Shown here piece after piece: positions 34,924 to 45,373 of a stretch of 64,000 nucleotides of DNA. The stretch covers positions 1,537,501 to 1,601,500 of the forward strand of contig JASPKZ010005705.1 of the NCBI GenBank assembly GCA_030220185.1, read 5' to 3'. This DNA comes from Diploptera punctata (taxonomy: Eukaryota > Arthropoda > Insecta > Blattodea > Blaberidae). The translations under genes were made by a program, and so were the position numbers. The notes under the pieces were generated by a model. The model saw only the letters and a list, made by a program, of their open reading frames with translations, was not told where the DNA came from and did no database searches. The stretch's first letter is position 1. Every line of letters begins with the position of its first letter.

Positions 34924-35232
34924 AAATAATATGAACTACCAAAATTGTAGGACCTAATTTCAGTCGCTTAAAAAATGCAACAATTTTAAAATCAATTATT
35001 AACCACTGCATCATTGAAGTTATTATATAAAACGTAAAATAATTAAATTTATACATGAAATATCAGTTGTCCTCTACAAACAAAACATCATCAAAGTACG
35101 TACCTAAACAGCTACTGAAATTGGAACAACATTTTCTGAAAGCCTGACATTATTTGAATGGTATTTTATTTTTTGAGGAAGACTGACATCTCAGATACAA
35201 GTTTTATTATCTTGATGTCTTAACATATTAGA

Positions 35233-35950
35233 AGCGGAAGAATATACAAAAAGGGGACTAAATATAAATTTGCAGAAAACAGAATACATGTGCTTGGGAA
35301 AGGATGTGGATGACCTCATACTCGAAACAATGAAAATAAAAAAAATGTAAAACTTTTAAATATCTTGGATCAATAATTACAAGTTTCGGTACCTGTGAAA
35401 GAAATGTACAAACTAAAATTCCAATGGCAAAAAAATGCAACTAAGACATTACATGGAATAATTTGGGACAAAAATATTACAAAGGAAACTAAAATGAAAA
35501 TTTAAGAAAGCATAATACAGAATATTTTGTCATGTGGAAGTGAAACTTGGTCTTTGACGGAATTAAAAAAAGAATCAAATTAGAACAGTTGAATTTGATT
35601 ATCTTAGCAGAAGCCTTAAAAAAACAGGATAAAATAGCAAATGAATTCCTTTGGACAGAAATGAATGTCACCACATATTTTGATAAGAGGATTGAAAATC
35701 AAACTCTTAAATGGTATGGCCATGAATATACAAAGAATGGAAAATGAAAGATGGTCAAAATATATATACCAATGGTCATCCCCTGGAAGAAATAAGCATG
35801 GCAGATCAAGATAGAAATGGAAAACCTATGTAAGAACTGTAATGGGTGATAAGAATTTGGAAGAAGGAGATTGGAATGATATAGGCCTAAATAAATGGAA
35901 ACTGAAGACGGCAAACCAATATGTGGGCAAAAGCCAAAGAAGAAGAACAT
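35233..35950 (+). pseudogene. Family E LINE 3' half
   Basis: Reads AEEYTKRGLNINLQKTEYMC, FKYLGSIIT, VTTYFDKRIENQTLKWYGHE and MENERWSKYIYQWSSPGRNK-like sequence. Stops and frameshifts present. The tail is AAGAAGAAG. It is colinear with 45684-46381. Confidence 0.8.
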
Positions 35951-35959
35951 ATTACTCGT

Positions 35960-36125
35960 ATAAGTATGGTTTAGAAGATTCCGGGCTGTAAGATCGTGAC
36001 CATAACAACGAAGAACACCATGTAGAAGAACTCGCCACTGAAGATGCCCTCCGTAGTCGAGGCAGAAACTCCTGGGACAAACACCAGTTATAGACCAAGA
36101 CCCGGTATATTCTAATACCATGACA
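35960..36125. repeat. Foldback element with CTGAAGA-stem-GAAAC core
   Basis: The left arm (GGTTTAGAAGATTCCGGGCT) pairs with the right arm (AGACCCGGTATATTCTAATACC). The core is CTGAAGATGCC, a variable middle, then GGCAGAAAC. Paralogue at 28093-28265. Confidence 0.75.
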
Positions 36126-36557
36126 AGCTGCCGTGAAAGCCTGCATTCTACAGGTTATATTCATTTTTATACTTGTAAAATACCATATTTTAGAATGAAA
36201 AGTAGACTTTGTTTGCTCAGAATTTTAATTGAAAATGGAATGCTATTTCTATTGAAACTGTAATTATTTTGTCTAATGCCAGCAGGTTGCCATTTATGAC
36301 ATTTGTGGATGTTTCCCCTGCCATTGACTTCTGAAGAAGGGGGCCTAGAAGGCGGAGTTACGTTACTCCGATGATATGATGGGTAATAAATTATAATGAC
36401 TAAACTTAACTTAAATTCCAGACTGGGCAACCATAGGAAAAATTCCTATGATTTAACCGGGATCGAGCCCGGGACCTCATGAACAGTAGACTGAAACGCT
36501 GACCACTATCTCATGAAGCTGGTCAAAATTAAATACATCAGAAATGGTGAATTTACC
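36126..36557. other. Spacer with a tRNA-like head
   Basis: At 36456-36528 the minus strand carries an A-box-like GATAGTGGTCAGCG and a B box GGGCTCGATCCC with good T-arm pairing (CCGGG/CCCGG): probably another tRNA-derived repeat. The remainder is unassigned. Confidence 0.5.
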
Positions 36558-36772
36558 TTAACTCTTAACTAGTTTCTCGTTCCAGTTATTTAAATGTGGC
36601 GGACAGCAGTGAAAATGAAATCAACCATAACTGTTATCATTGGGTATGTTGTGTAATCTGACACACGTTTAAGTTATTTCTGTTCGTTTATTTTCTTATT
36701 TTTATATAAAATATTAAATAAATTAAACCAATTGTTGTATCCTGTAGGCTAAATTGCCAATTTAAGGGTTAA
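36558..36772. mobile_element. MITE with TTAA-type ends, uninterrupted
   Basis: 215 bp. The right end is TTGCCAATTTAAGGGTTAA; the left end is a degenerate TTAACTCTTAAC. The interior matches 994-1865 and lacks the LINE found there. Confidence 0.75.
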
Positions 36773-36831
36773 ACATATTAGAGGACAAAGATATTGCCCC
36801 ACTACAACTAAATAATGAATTATAACTCACT

Positions 36832-36895
36832 TGCACTATCGAATCCGGCGAATCATAGCCGCGCGGAAATAAGAACTCCATACAACCCATCTTGG
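36832..36895 (-). pseudogene. Family A LINE 3' stub
   Basis: The reverse complement of the family A terminus (CACTTGCACTATCGAATCC, then CCGCGCGGAAATAAG). Only about 64 bp remains. Confidence 0.65.
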
Positions 36896-37040
36896 GGCAC
36901 GCCACATCAAAGTTGGTTACGGCAATAACCTACAAGACGGAAAGTCGAAACGTTGGAGTGCCCGTGGCAGTCAGGATTTTTGTACTGACCTAAACCTTCT
37001 GGTGGCACAATGGTCCAAGGGTCGTTCTGGGGTTATTCAG

Positions 37041-38168
37041 TCAGATTTAACCCAGGAAGTTACTTTGTGTTTGGAATAGGGAACTGGGTTGCCATTTTAA
37101 CAGTATTTTCTTGACAGAAATCCTTATATAAAACTGAAGATTGCTACTCAGCAGGTACATAGTTGTAAGATGTAGCCGTCCAAGCCACCCCCTCTTAAAG
37201 AAAAAAAAACAGTTACCACTTGTCACTGAGCTCGTGCGGATCTGTACTATCCTGTGTGAAAGTGTCGACTCTCATATTTATTATAAAACTAGTTTGCATG
37301 CCGTAAAAGAAAAACTATGTTTTTTTAAATGTATAGTACATCGATTTTGGAAAAATTACTGCTAACATTTTCCCTCCTCCCCTCCCTAAACAAACAAACA
37401 AATACCGTTATTATGAGTTTGGCAAAAACAGAAGACGAACTACAAAGAATGCTATATAAACTAAATGAAATATCAAAAAAATACATCATGGAAATATCCT
37501 CGCAAAAATAAAAAACAATGGCCTTCAAGGGTGCTCATCCAGTTCGGACAAAGATAATATTAGAAAATAAACCAGTAGAACAAGTAGTAACATATAACTT
37601 CCTAGGTTGCGAAATATCATACACAGCAGAAACGGATATAAATAACAAAATAAATAAGTTTAATTATATAACAGGTACACTAAAAAGAACTTTGAAAAAT
37701 AAAGCCAGGAAAGACTCTATAATTAAATTATACAAGACAATGGCAGTGCCTAATATTACTTATGGATCCGAAACATGGACAGTGACAACACAACAATCTC
37801 CCAGAATACAAGCTACTGAAATGAGATTCCTCAGATCAATAGCAGGATATCAAAGAACAGACAAAAAACATAACACAGAAATAAGACAACAACTAAAAAT
37901 AGAGGAATTAAACTCAACAATAGAGAAATACAGAACAAACTGCAAAGAACACTTGGCAAGGATGACTGAGAATAGAATACCAAAAGCAGCATACAACTAT
38001 TCACCTGGAGGAAGAAGAAGTTTTGGAAGACCAAGAAAAAGATGGAAAGAGCACCGTGAAGAAGAAGAAGAATAAGAAGAAGATGAGTTTGGCAACGTCT
38101 ACCCTCTGTACGTAGGGGGACACAGGCATAGCCCATAAGGTCTGTAGTAACTTCCTGGGTTGAATTAG
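37041..38168. mobile_element. MITE with AACCCAGGAAGTTACT ends, split by a LINE
   Basis: The terminal inverted repeats are AACCCAGGAAGTTACT at the left and AGTAACTTCCTGGGTT at the right. The interior matches 44063-44518 in inverted orientation (TTGCATGCCGTAAAAG, GAAAGTGTCGACTCTCATA). About 458 bp without the inserted LINE. Confidence 0.85.
37426..38082 (+). pseudogene. Family B LINE 3' fragment with perfect TSD
   Basis: Flanked by ATGAGTTTGGCAA at 37413-37425 and 38083-38095. Reads MAFKGAHPVRTKIILENKPV, YNFLGCEISYTAETDINNKI, TYGSETWTVTT, EMRFLRSIAGYQRT and GRRSFGRPRKRW, ending in a GAA tail. The 185-codon ORF from 37518 is intact, but the RT palm is absent. Confidence 0.9.
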
Positions 38169-38194
38169 AGTATAATGCCTATGGTATGATTACT

Positions 38195-38530
38195 TTAGTT
38201 TTACATCCCTATCCTGAATTTTCTTCAGTCATTCTTTGTATAATTCATATTCATGAAATAATGATTAATGTTATTTTTCCACTTCATTGGTCGCATACTT
38301 ACTGGGGGTTTACCTCTGGTTCTCCTACAAGAAGTTTCCATGCTCCACTTTAATTCTCATTGTTTTTCAATTGCATGGCCTGTCCAACGCATTCTATGAG
38401 TATTAATTGTTCTTATTACGTCTGGTTTCCATAGAAGTCATGAAGCTCACTGTTATATGACTTCCTTCATTCTCCTGCCTGTTCATCTCTTTGATTTAAT
38501 TTTTTAATCACTTTATACTCAAATACTCTA
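38195..38530 (-). pseudogene. Diverged family A LINE fragment, antisense
   Basis: Reverse complement of the family A C-terminal region, with TCTGGTTTCCATAGAAG and CTGCCTGTTCATCTCTTTG blocks. More diverged than its neighbour. Confidence 0.7.
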
Positions 38531-38570
38531 TAACACTTTTAAAATTAAGATAATTGTCTTGAAATAATAA

Positions 38571-39240
38571 CTAACTCACTGGCACTATCGAGCCGTAGGT
38601 TCATGGCCGCGCGGAAATAAGCTCTCCATACATCCGTATCCTGAGTTAATGTTTTCCAATCGTTCCTTGTATAATCAACTTCCCTCAAATCATAGTTAGT
38701 GTTATACTCCAATCTCATTCTTGGTCCACCAACGGGGCGTTTTCTCTCTGGTTTTCCTACAAGAAGTTCCCATGCACGTTTTCGTTCTCCATTCGTGCCA
38801 CGTGCCCTGCCCATCACAGTCTAAGAGAATTAACTGTTATTATATCTGACTTCCTATAAAGACCATGTAGTTCACTGTTAATAAGTCTTCTCCATTCACC
38901 TGCCTGTTCATCTCTCTTTGGTCCTGAGAACTTCATTCTCAAATACTCGTAATCTCCTTTCCTCCCTTAAAGTAAAGAGTCCACGCTTCGCATCCATATA
39001 ATATAACTGGTAGAATAACAGTTATATATATTTTCAGTTTAACTTTTTTGAAATGAGTCGGGACGACAAGAGTCTCTGTAATACATAAAAGCATGCATTT
39101 CCAGAATTGAGCCTATGTTTAATTCCTTTGTGCATCCCATTCCTATTTGTGATTATTCTTCCTAGGTATTTTAATTCAACCATCTCCTCAAAACCTCCCT
39201 CATCCGTCTCTCTTGAAATAATGATGTCGTTAATATTAAC
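38571..39240 (-). pseudogene. Family A LINE 3' fragment, antisense
   Basis: The minus strand runs from FEEMVELKYLGRIITNRNGM through HKGIKHRLNSGNACFYVLQR to KRAWELLVGKPERKRPVGGP and AYFRAAMNLR, then the family 3' end. Stops are present. Confidence 0.88.
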
Positions 39241-39252
39241 TTTTGTGCAGAG

Positions 39253-39444
39253 ATAAGGCAATTACAAGAAAAGGCCAATGAACTTTTGACCTGTTATCTT
39301 TCCTCTCCAGAGAAAACTTGTTTTGCAATTTATATTGTTGACACTCTCTATACTGACTTAAGAATACAGCCGGTTCACTGGGGAGTACCTGATCAGACTT
39401 TACGCTATGATACAAGTGACTGAAGGCTTCAGCAAACAGAAAAT
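39253..39444 (+). CDS. Candidate 3'-terminal exon of an unknown gene
   Basis: Directly after a pyrimidine-rich tract ending in TTTTGTGCAG, an acceptor-like site, an open frame reads EIRQLQEKANELLTCYLSSP, EKTCFAIYIVDTLYTDLRIQ and PVHWGVPDQTLRYDTSD and then a TGA. Composition looks like ordinary coding sequence and no paralogue was noticed elsewhere in the window. I do not recognise the protein. No donor or partner exon is visible. It could also be a processed pseudogene piece or an unrelated element ORF. Confidence 0.35.
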
Positions 39445-39649
39445 ACTGCACCTGGGGTTCCATCGGTTATCGATCTTATGACCTTCCATACATATGTCAA
39501 CTACCAAGTCCCCTGGAGTAAAAACAGACACCAATAGTTATCTTTCACTCAGAATCATAAATTCAATTCGGCCCCACACAGTGCTCCAGTTTACAGCTAC
39601 TTTTCATATCTAGAACAAGTTTTTTTTTTCTCCAATGCCACCAGGTCGT

Positions 39650-40202
39650 CTATTGAACAAGTGAACAATTTTGAATACCTGGATTATGAGATCTCCTATT
39701 TTAAAACTGAAGATAGTTTTAACAAACTTAATAAATTTAATTATATACGTGGCACAATTAAGAGAATGTTGCAAAATACAAGATAGGAAACAAAATTAAA
39801 ATTTTATAAAGCAATGGCAATTCCCATACTATTGTATGGTAGTGAGTTTTCAGATTTGACTAAAAGAGAAGAGAATGTCATAGACGCAGCTGAAATGAGA
39901 TTTCTGAGAAGTGTAACTGGCTGCAAACTTCTAGATAAAAGAATAAACGAAAATATTAGAAATGAGCTAAATATTTTTAAACTTTTAGATAAAATAAAAC
40001 AATCCAGAAAATTTTGGAAAGAACATATCTAAAGAATGGAAGATGAACGAATGCCAAAAAATTATTTAATTACAAACCAAGAGTAGGCGGAAATGTTGGT
40101 AGATCGAAAAAAGAGATGGATTGAACTTTTTAATGAGATTCTATGAGACCGGAACAAGTCACATGGGCTTAATCCGTGATTGTTGTTGTTGATGATGATG
40201 AA
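39650..40202 (+). pseudogene. Family B LINE 3' fragment
   Basis: Reads SIEQVNNFEYLDYEIS, LYGSEFSDLTKREENVIDAA and EMRFLRSVTGCKLLDKR, then a basic end and the 3' hairpin region (ACAAGTCACATGGGCTTAAT) with a GTT/GAT tail. Frameshifted near the end. Confidence 0.82.
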
Positions 40203-40331
40203 AATTATTTTATAATAAACTAATGCGCACTACACCCTTAATAGTAGAAAGTTCCAGAATGTAGCAATGGATATTGTAAAGAAATTAAAATAGCGAAACA
40301 TCTTGTGTTATGGGATATTGTATTACATAAT

Positions 40332-40640
40332 GTCCCCGCTGTGGTCTCGAAGTACCGTGCTGCCTTGTCACGCAGCGGGCCCGAGTTCGATTCCCGGTTG
40401 GAACAGGCTCCTGGATGAAGTTTCTTTTTCGGGGTTCTCCCTCACCTGTAAGACAAATGTCAGGAAGATTAGCGCTCAATAGTCCCCGAAAATCATCCGG
40501 CCATCATCATTATCATCATCATCCTTCACCGGTGTGCTACCACACCTATAATTCCCTAGTAAAGCTGCAAGCATAACATGAAAATGTTATAATTATAGTG
40601 AAAGACCTGCCCTCGGGCAGAATTACTATGGATGGATGGA
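40332..40640 (+). mobile_element. tRNA-derived SINE, full length
   Basis: Head CCGCTGTGGTCTCGAAGTAC, B box GAGTTCGATTCCC, middle CCTCACCTGTAAGACAAATG, tail CTGCCCTCGGGCAGAATTAC and a GGAT repeat end. Flanked by perfect TATTACATAAT at 40321-40331 and 40641-40651. Confidence 0.9.
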
Positions 40641-40651
40641 TATTACATAAT

Positions 40652-41190
40652 TTTTACAGAATATATACTGTGAAAGAAAATATTATAATAAATTGGACAG
40701 GTACTATAGATCAGTGTTGTTCTGAACATCTGCACAATGCGTCATTCCAACATGTAGTTTATCATAATATGCTATTGCGCATGCGTATTCATTTTTTAAG
40801 TTAGTTATAATGACACTTATTTTTTATGTTAATAACAAAACGCATGGATGACTCTATGTTGTATGTGAAACTGTGCAAATAATATTACTGCATAAAGAGG
40901 ACACATTTTATGGACGAATTCATTTTTTTATTATAGTTCCCCCCTCTCCATTATTTTGAGAGCTTTTCAAAATAACAAGCGGTTATTGTTCTGTACATAT
41001 ATTTCCATCGCATAATATCTAGTTCACCATTTGTGTGAAGAACAATGGACTCTTACGTTAACAAAAATATACGTATCTCTGTAGGCAAATATGAATAGTG
41101 TAATCTATAAATACGTAATTCAAAAGCAGAGTCAAAATTTTGATAACTTAAAAATACTTTCAAAATTCATTATGAAACACCGTTGATATG
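40652..41190. other. Unassigned AT-rich sequence
   Basis: No feature supported. Confidence 0.45.
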
Positions 41191-42112
41191 TAAAAATTAA
41201 AAATATTAAATAGTTACCTGAGATTTCAGTCTTCTTCAACTTTATGATGTCGTAAAATATCAAGAAAGGCCTTTCAAAACGTATGTTCCATAATTTGCTT
41301 ATATACTGGTACTAACCCAGAAAGGCCTTCGAAACTTATGTTCAACTTCTTTTTGTATAGGCTACTAGTACTAACTCAGTACCAGTATATAAGCAGAAGA
41401 TGAACATATGTTCCGAAAGGCCTTCCTTGATATTTTACATTATAAAGTTCAGGATGAGCCTTTAGCTTCGGACTCAAACGAAGCTATTAACCCGGCTCAG
41501 TGTAAACAGGAGGCTTAGGCTGTAACTTTTTACAACTGAGTAATACCTGACAGGCGCGTTCTCGTCGCGGGGGTGAACACTAATATATTAGTGACTAAGT
41601 CCTGTCAGGGACCCAGTCTCTCGGGGTATATCGAGAGTCCCTGCCCGGGGATACGAGCGAAGGCCTTAACGGCAAGAACAACAATATGGAACAAGCTTTC
41701 AAATGTTGTAATTAGCGGAAGAGGCAACCCTCTCCTTAGGACGAAATGTACCCTCCGGGGTAACAAGGAGAAAGCCCTCAACGGTCTGAGAAGAGCGGAA
41801 GAGGCAACCCTCCCACTAGGGCTGATATAATGGGAGGTTATGACGATGAACCTTAAAAAGGCAGCCCCTTCAATCGTCTTACCCTGCGAGGTGCCAGTAA
41901 CACCTTCAGGGGACAATCTACATTACTAAATGTTCTCATAATGTTGGACGCCCACACAGAAGATGGTCTGAACAATTTTAACAATTCTAGCTTTCATGAA
42001 ACCGGAACGAGCCAACAGGCTTAATTCCTGGATGATGATGATGATGATAATTAAAGTTGAGGATGACTGAGATCTCAGGTAACGAATTTATATTTTTAAT
42101 TTTAACTTAAAA
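41191..42112. mobile_element. Foldback element, right arm split by a LINE derivative
   Basis: The outer ends pair over about 55 bp: GTTACCTGAGATTTCAGTC at the left with GACTGAGATCTCAGGTAAC (one mismatch) at the right. The inner arms 41228-41320 and 41376-41458 also pair (TATATACTGGTACT with AGTACCAGTATATA offset, AAAATATCAAG with CTTGATATTTT). An insertion at 41458-42052 separates the inner and outer parts of the right arm. Confidence 0.8.
41458..42052 (+). mobile_element. Family B deletion derivative: 5' leader joined to 3' end
   Basis: Flanked by AAAGTTCAGGATGA (41444-41457) and AAAGTTGAGGATGA (42053-42066), 13 of 14 identical. Nearly all of it (to about 41935) is a non-coding leader with GAGCGGAAGAGGCAACCCTC, GGCAGCCCCTTCAATCG and TTACCCTGCGAGG. 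It then joins the very 3' end, with hairpin AGCCAACAGGCT, TAATTCC and a GAT tail. No protein-coding domain remains. Confidence 0.85.
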
Positions 42113-42239
42113 ATGTCTTGAAGTCCCATAACACCGCCCAGATCATATTTCCTAAAGCATAATTTCCATTAAAATTATAATACAAAACTGAAAATGACCA
42201 AAAATATAAATGTCTACATATAAAAATATTCAAAATACA

Positions 42240-42440
42240 CAATGCCTATACTAGAATGGGTGCCACTTGGTAGAAGAAGAAGAGGACGGCCAAACATAAC
42301 GTGGATTGATGATGTTTTGAGCAGCATGAGACAAAAACGATTGGACGATGGAGATTGGAATGACAGAGAGATCTGGAGGAGAATGACAGAAGATTAGCTG
42401 GGCGCAGGAAGATGTGAAACGTTGTGAAACCTGCTAAATA
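42240..42440 (+). pseudogene. LINE C-terminal fragment
   Basis: Reads MPILEWVPLGRRRRGRPNIT, WIDDVLSSMRQKRLDDGDWN and DREIWRRMTED then a stop. Same family as 6475-6740. Confidence 0.78.
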
Positions 42441-42739
42441 AAAATAAATAAAATATATATTTATTTACTTTTATTAATTTATTTTTTTATTTGTATAAAA
42501 TAAAAAAGACATTAATATATTACGGGTAGTTTATAAAGTTAATTCACTTTATTGACATTTAATGGATATTTTAAAAAGTTGGGTATTATGATGATTGGAC
42601 ATTCATGATGGTGAATATCTTGCATTGGATATCTATACTCAGGATCTAAAAAACAATGGTAATATCTTAAAATTATCTGAAAAGTTTAAAAAGGTTCCAA
42701 TAATCTTAAACATATATAACCAATTCATTGTTACTAGCT
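42441..42739. other. Unassigned AT-rich spacer
   Basis: No feature supported. Confidence 0.4.
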
Positions 42740-43318
42740 TTTAAGGGATCAGATACCGTACGAGCTAAAATAATTCTGGAGGGGAAACCCATTGAACAAG
42801 TGAACCATTTTAAATACCTGGGTTATGAAATCTCCTATTTTAAAAAGTAGATATATTTAACAAACTTAATAAATTTAATTATATATGTGGAACAATCAAA
42901 AGGATATTTAAAAGCACAAGAAAAGAAACAAAACTAAAATTTTATAAAGTAGTGGCAGTCCCCTTACTATTGTATGGTAGTATTTTGGGTTTTAACTAAA
43001 AGAGAAGAGAAGATCATAGAAGCAGCTGAAATGAGATTTCTGAGAAGTGTGGCTGGTTGCAAACTTCTAGATAAGAGAAGAAGTGAAGATATTAGAAATG
43101 AGCTAAATATCTTTAAACTCTCAGATAGAATAAAAAAATCTAGAAAAAATGGAAAGAGCATGTTCAAAGAATGGAAGATGAACGCATTCCCAAAATTATA
43201 CTTAAATACAAACCAAAAGGACGCAGGAATGTTGGTAGACTGAAGAAGAGATGGATCCAACTTTTGAATGAGAATCTATGAGACCGGAACAAGCCACATG
43301 GGCTTAATCCGTGATTGT

Positions 43319-43355
<37 letters not shown>
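42740..43355 (+). pseudogene. Family B LINE 3' fragment
   Basis: Reads VRAKIILEGKPIEQVNHFKY, then EMRFLRSVAGCKLLDKRRSE, VQRMEDERIPKII (frame-shifted) and GRRNVGRLKKRW-like sequence. The 3' end has hairpin AAGCCACATGGGCTT and TAATCC, then a long GAT tail (43316-43354). A stop and frame changes are present. Confidence 0.85.
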
Positions 43356-43356
<1 letters not shown>

Positions 43357-43930
43357 GGTACTACCAAACATGGAGGATCATTTGTTTCGCGGACATAATA
43401 AACTCTCCATAAATATATTCACGTAGACTTTCACGACCGGAGTTGCTATGATGATCTTGATGAAGATTTTCGGGCTGTAGGCCGTGGTCGTGAGGCAACC
43501 ATTGAGGATGCCAGACGCAGTCTCTGGCGAAACGTCGGGGAACTACAAGCCTCACGACCACGGCCTACAGCCCGAAAATCTTCATTAAGATCATAATCTC
43601 CATAAATACTTCTCCTGAGCTAATATTTTTCAATTTGTACCGTGGATATCTGAATTTGTTCCCTTCCCGAAATCCGAATAAGGAACTATTTTCATCACCA
43701 GAGAATTTGACACCAATGTAACCCATACTTACGTTTCTTGATAGTTGCATGTTTATACTGAAAGATTCGCAATTTACGAAAACGATATCTCTTTTACTCT
43801 GGCTTATCCCCTTTCATCTGTCCGGAATCGGTAATCCTTCTGGAGCCATATTATCAATATTATAACTCGTGGGGTCACTTAAGCAAGCAAGCTCCTACAC
43901 CACGAACGAGGTAAAGTTACGAAGGATTCT
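43356..43930 (-). mobile_element. Family A deletion derivative: leader joined to 3' end, split by a foldback
   Basis: On the minus strand a non-coding leader (43930 to about 43650; blocks CTTGCTTGCTTAAGTGACCC, CGGATTTCGGGAAGG) passes directly into the family A 3' end (GAAAAATATTAGCTCAGGAG, then GAGTTTATTATGTCCGCG). It parallels 61955-62425. A foldback element is inserted at 43416-43596. Confidence 0.6.
43416..43596. mobile_element. Foldback element with 12 bp TSD
   Basis: Arms 43449-43496 and 43549-43595 pair almost perfectly (GGCCGTGGTCGTGAGGC with GCCTCACGACCACGGCC). The loop holds TTGAGGATGCCAGA and TCTGGCGAAACG. Flanked by TCTCCATAAATA at 43404-43415 and 43597-43608. Confidence 0.88.
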
Positions 43931-44062
43931 TTGAAATATTACAAATTTTCTTTGTCCATGAGATTTCTAATAGAATATAATGATGTGAAAATAATTACAA
44001 TTGTAATTTCATACAAATAAAATAATTTTATATCTGGAACCCATGCCAGTGTTTCCTAATAC

Positions 44063-44518
44063 ACTCTAATTCAACCCAGGAAGTTACTACACACCTTACG
44101 GGCTAAGCCAGTGTCCCCCTACCTACAGGGGGTAGATGTTACCAAACTCATAATAACGGTATTTGTTTGTTTAGGGAGGAGATGAGGGGCAAGGTTAGCA
44201 GTACTTTTTCCAAATATATGTAATATATATTTAAAAAGCATAGTTTTCCTTTTACGGCATGCAAACTAGTTTTATAGTAAATATGAGAGTCGACACTTTC
44301 ACACAAGATAGTACAGGTCCGCACGAGCTCAGTGACAAATGGTAACTGTTCTTTTCTTTAAGAGGGGGTGGCTTGGACGGCTACAACTTACAACTCTGTA
44401 CCTGCGGTATTGCATACTTTAGTTTTATTTAATGATTTCTCTCAAGAAAACACTGTTACAATGGCAACCCAGTCCCCTATTCCAAACACACAGTAACTTC
44501 CTGTGTTAAATCTGACTG
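44063..44518. mobile_element. MITE with AACCCAGGAAGTTACT ends, uninterrupted
   Basis: 456 bp, inverted relative to 37041-38168. The right end is AGTAACTTCCTGTGTTAA. The site where the other copy carries a LINE is intact here (about 44137-44152). Confidence 0.85.
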
Positions 44519-44879
44519 TAGTTGTATTTTTACACAGAACGATTGTCAATATTTCGAAAAGGTATCTCCTTTACTCTGTCTTATACCCTGTAACCTCTCC
44601 GAATCGGTATCGCTTCTGATATATGATAATTTATTATCGCTCCGAAGTTCTCACAATCAATCTGAAGTATTGATTTTAGTTCTACAACATTAAACCTGCT
44701 CTCCCTTCCATCTACAAAACAACCTGCACAGTGAAATTACCATTTCCACTCCTTTCTGAAGAATGACTTATTTTTCTTCGTGAATGCTCATGAAGGACAA
44801 TGTAGTAATTAGATATTTAACCGATGAAACTTCGGATATTTGAGTATTACTCCTTACTTATAGACAACTAGCTAATACC
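44519..44879. other. Unassigned; possible leader fragment
   Basis: 44530-44640 resembles part of the family A leader near 43770-43850 (CTCCTTTACTCTG, CCGAATCGGTA). Otherwise nothing. Confidence 0.35.
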
Positions 44880-45345
44880 CAGCGCGCGTTGCTAAGCCTA
44901 AATAAATTAAATTGTTTTTATGTTTAGTTGAATAAGTAAAAGTAAAATTAAGGGTTAATTAAATGGTATGGTATACATTGCGACGAACCAAACATGGCGG
45001 TTGTTAGAATAGATTTTTAATTTCGGATTTCAGGTAAAACCGTAATTATTATGGTCGGATTTCGATTACTTTTTGGGTAATACCTACCTCGGCTTATTTT
45101 AATATCATAAACTGAATTTCGTTGCGAAAAATTGAAAATTACGAACTGTTGGATCGATTTTTAAATGTTGGTTTCAGGTGAACTCCTATATTTAATAATT
45201 TTATATCGTAACAGATAGCTGATAAACACTCGCCGCACCTGAAAACCTATATGTACAAATTTTCGTGAAGATCGGTTGAGCGGTTTAGAAATCTACAAAT
45301 CTCAAGGATACCAACATTCATTTTTATGTGTACAGAAGAAAATGT
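44880..45345 (+). repeat. Interspersed repeat X
   Basis: The head CTAGCTAATACCCAGCGCGC resembles the start of common arthropod repeats. Then TTAAGGGTTAATTAAATGG, a GGATTTCAGGTAAAACC block, and an end with GAAGATCGGTTGAGCGGTTT and ACCAACATTCATTTTTAT. Inverted copy at 33251-34165. No coding sequence. Confidence 0.65.
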
Positions 45346-45373
45346 ATATTAAGTCGTCTCATAAGTAATGCTG

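Noticed and set aside
35699..36164. 140-codon and 70-codon minus-strand ORFs
   Set aside because: They lie opposite the family E LINE and through the foldback arms; no motifs of their own.
41573..41916. ORFs in the LINE leader (both strands)
   Set aside because: Leader copies at 12.1, 16.1 and 63.5 kb do not preserve the frames.
43510..43545. Complete hammerhead ribozyme
   Set aside because: Only the CTGANGA-like and GAAA boxes with stem II are visible; stem III and a cleavage triplet cannot be made to pair.
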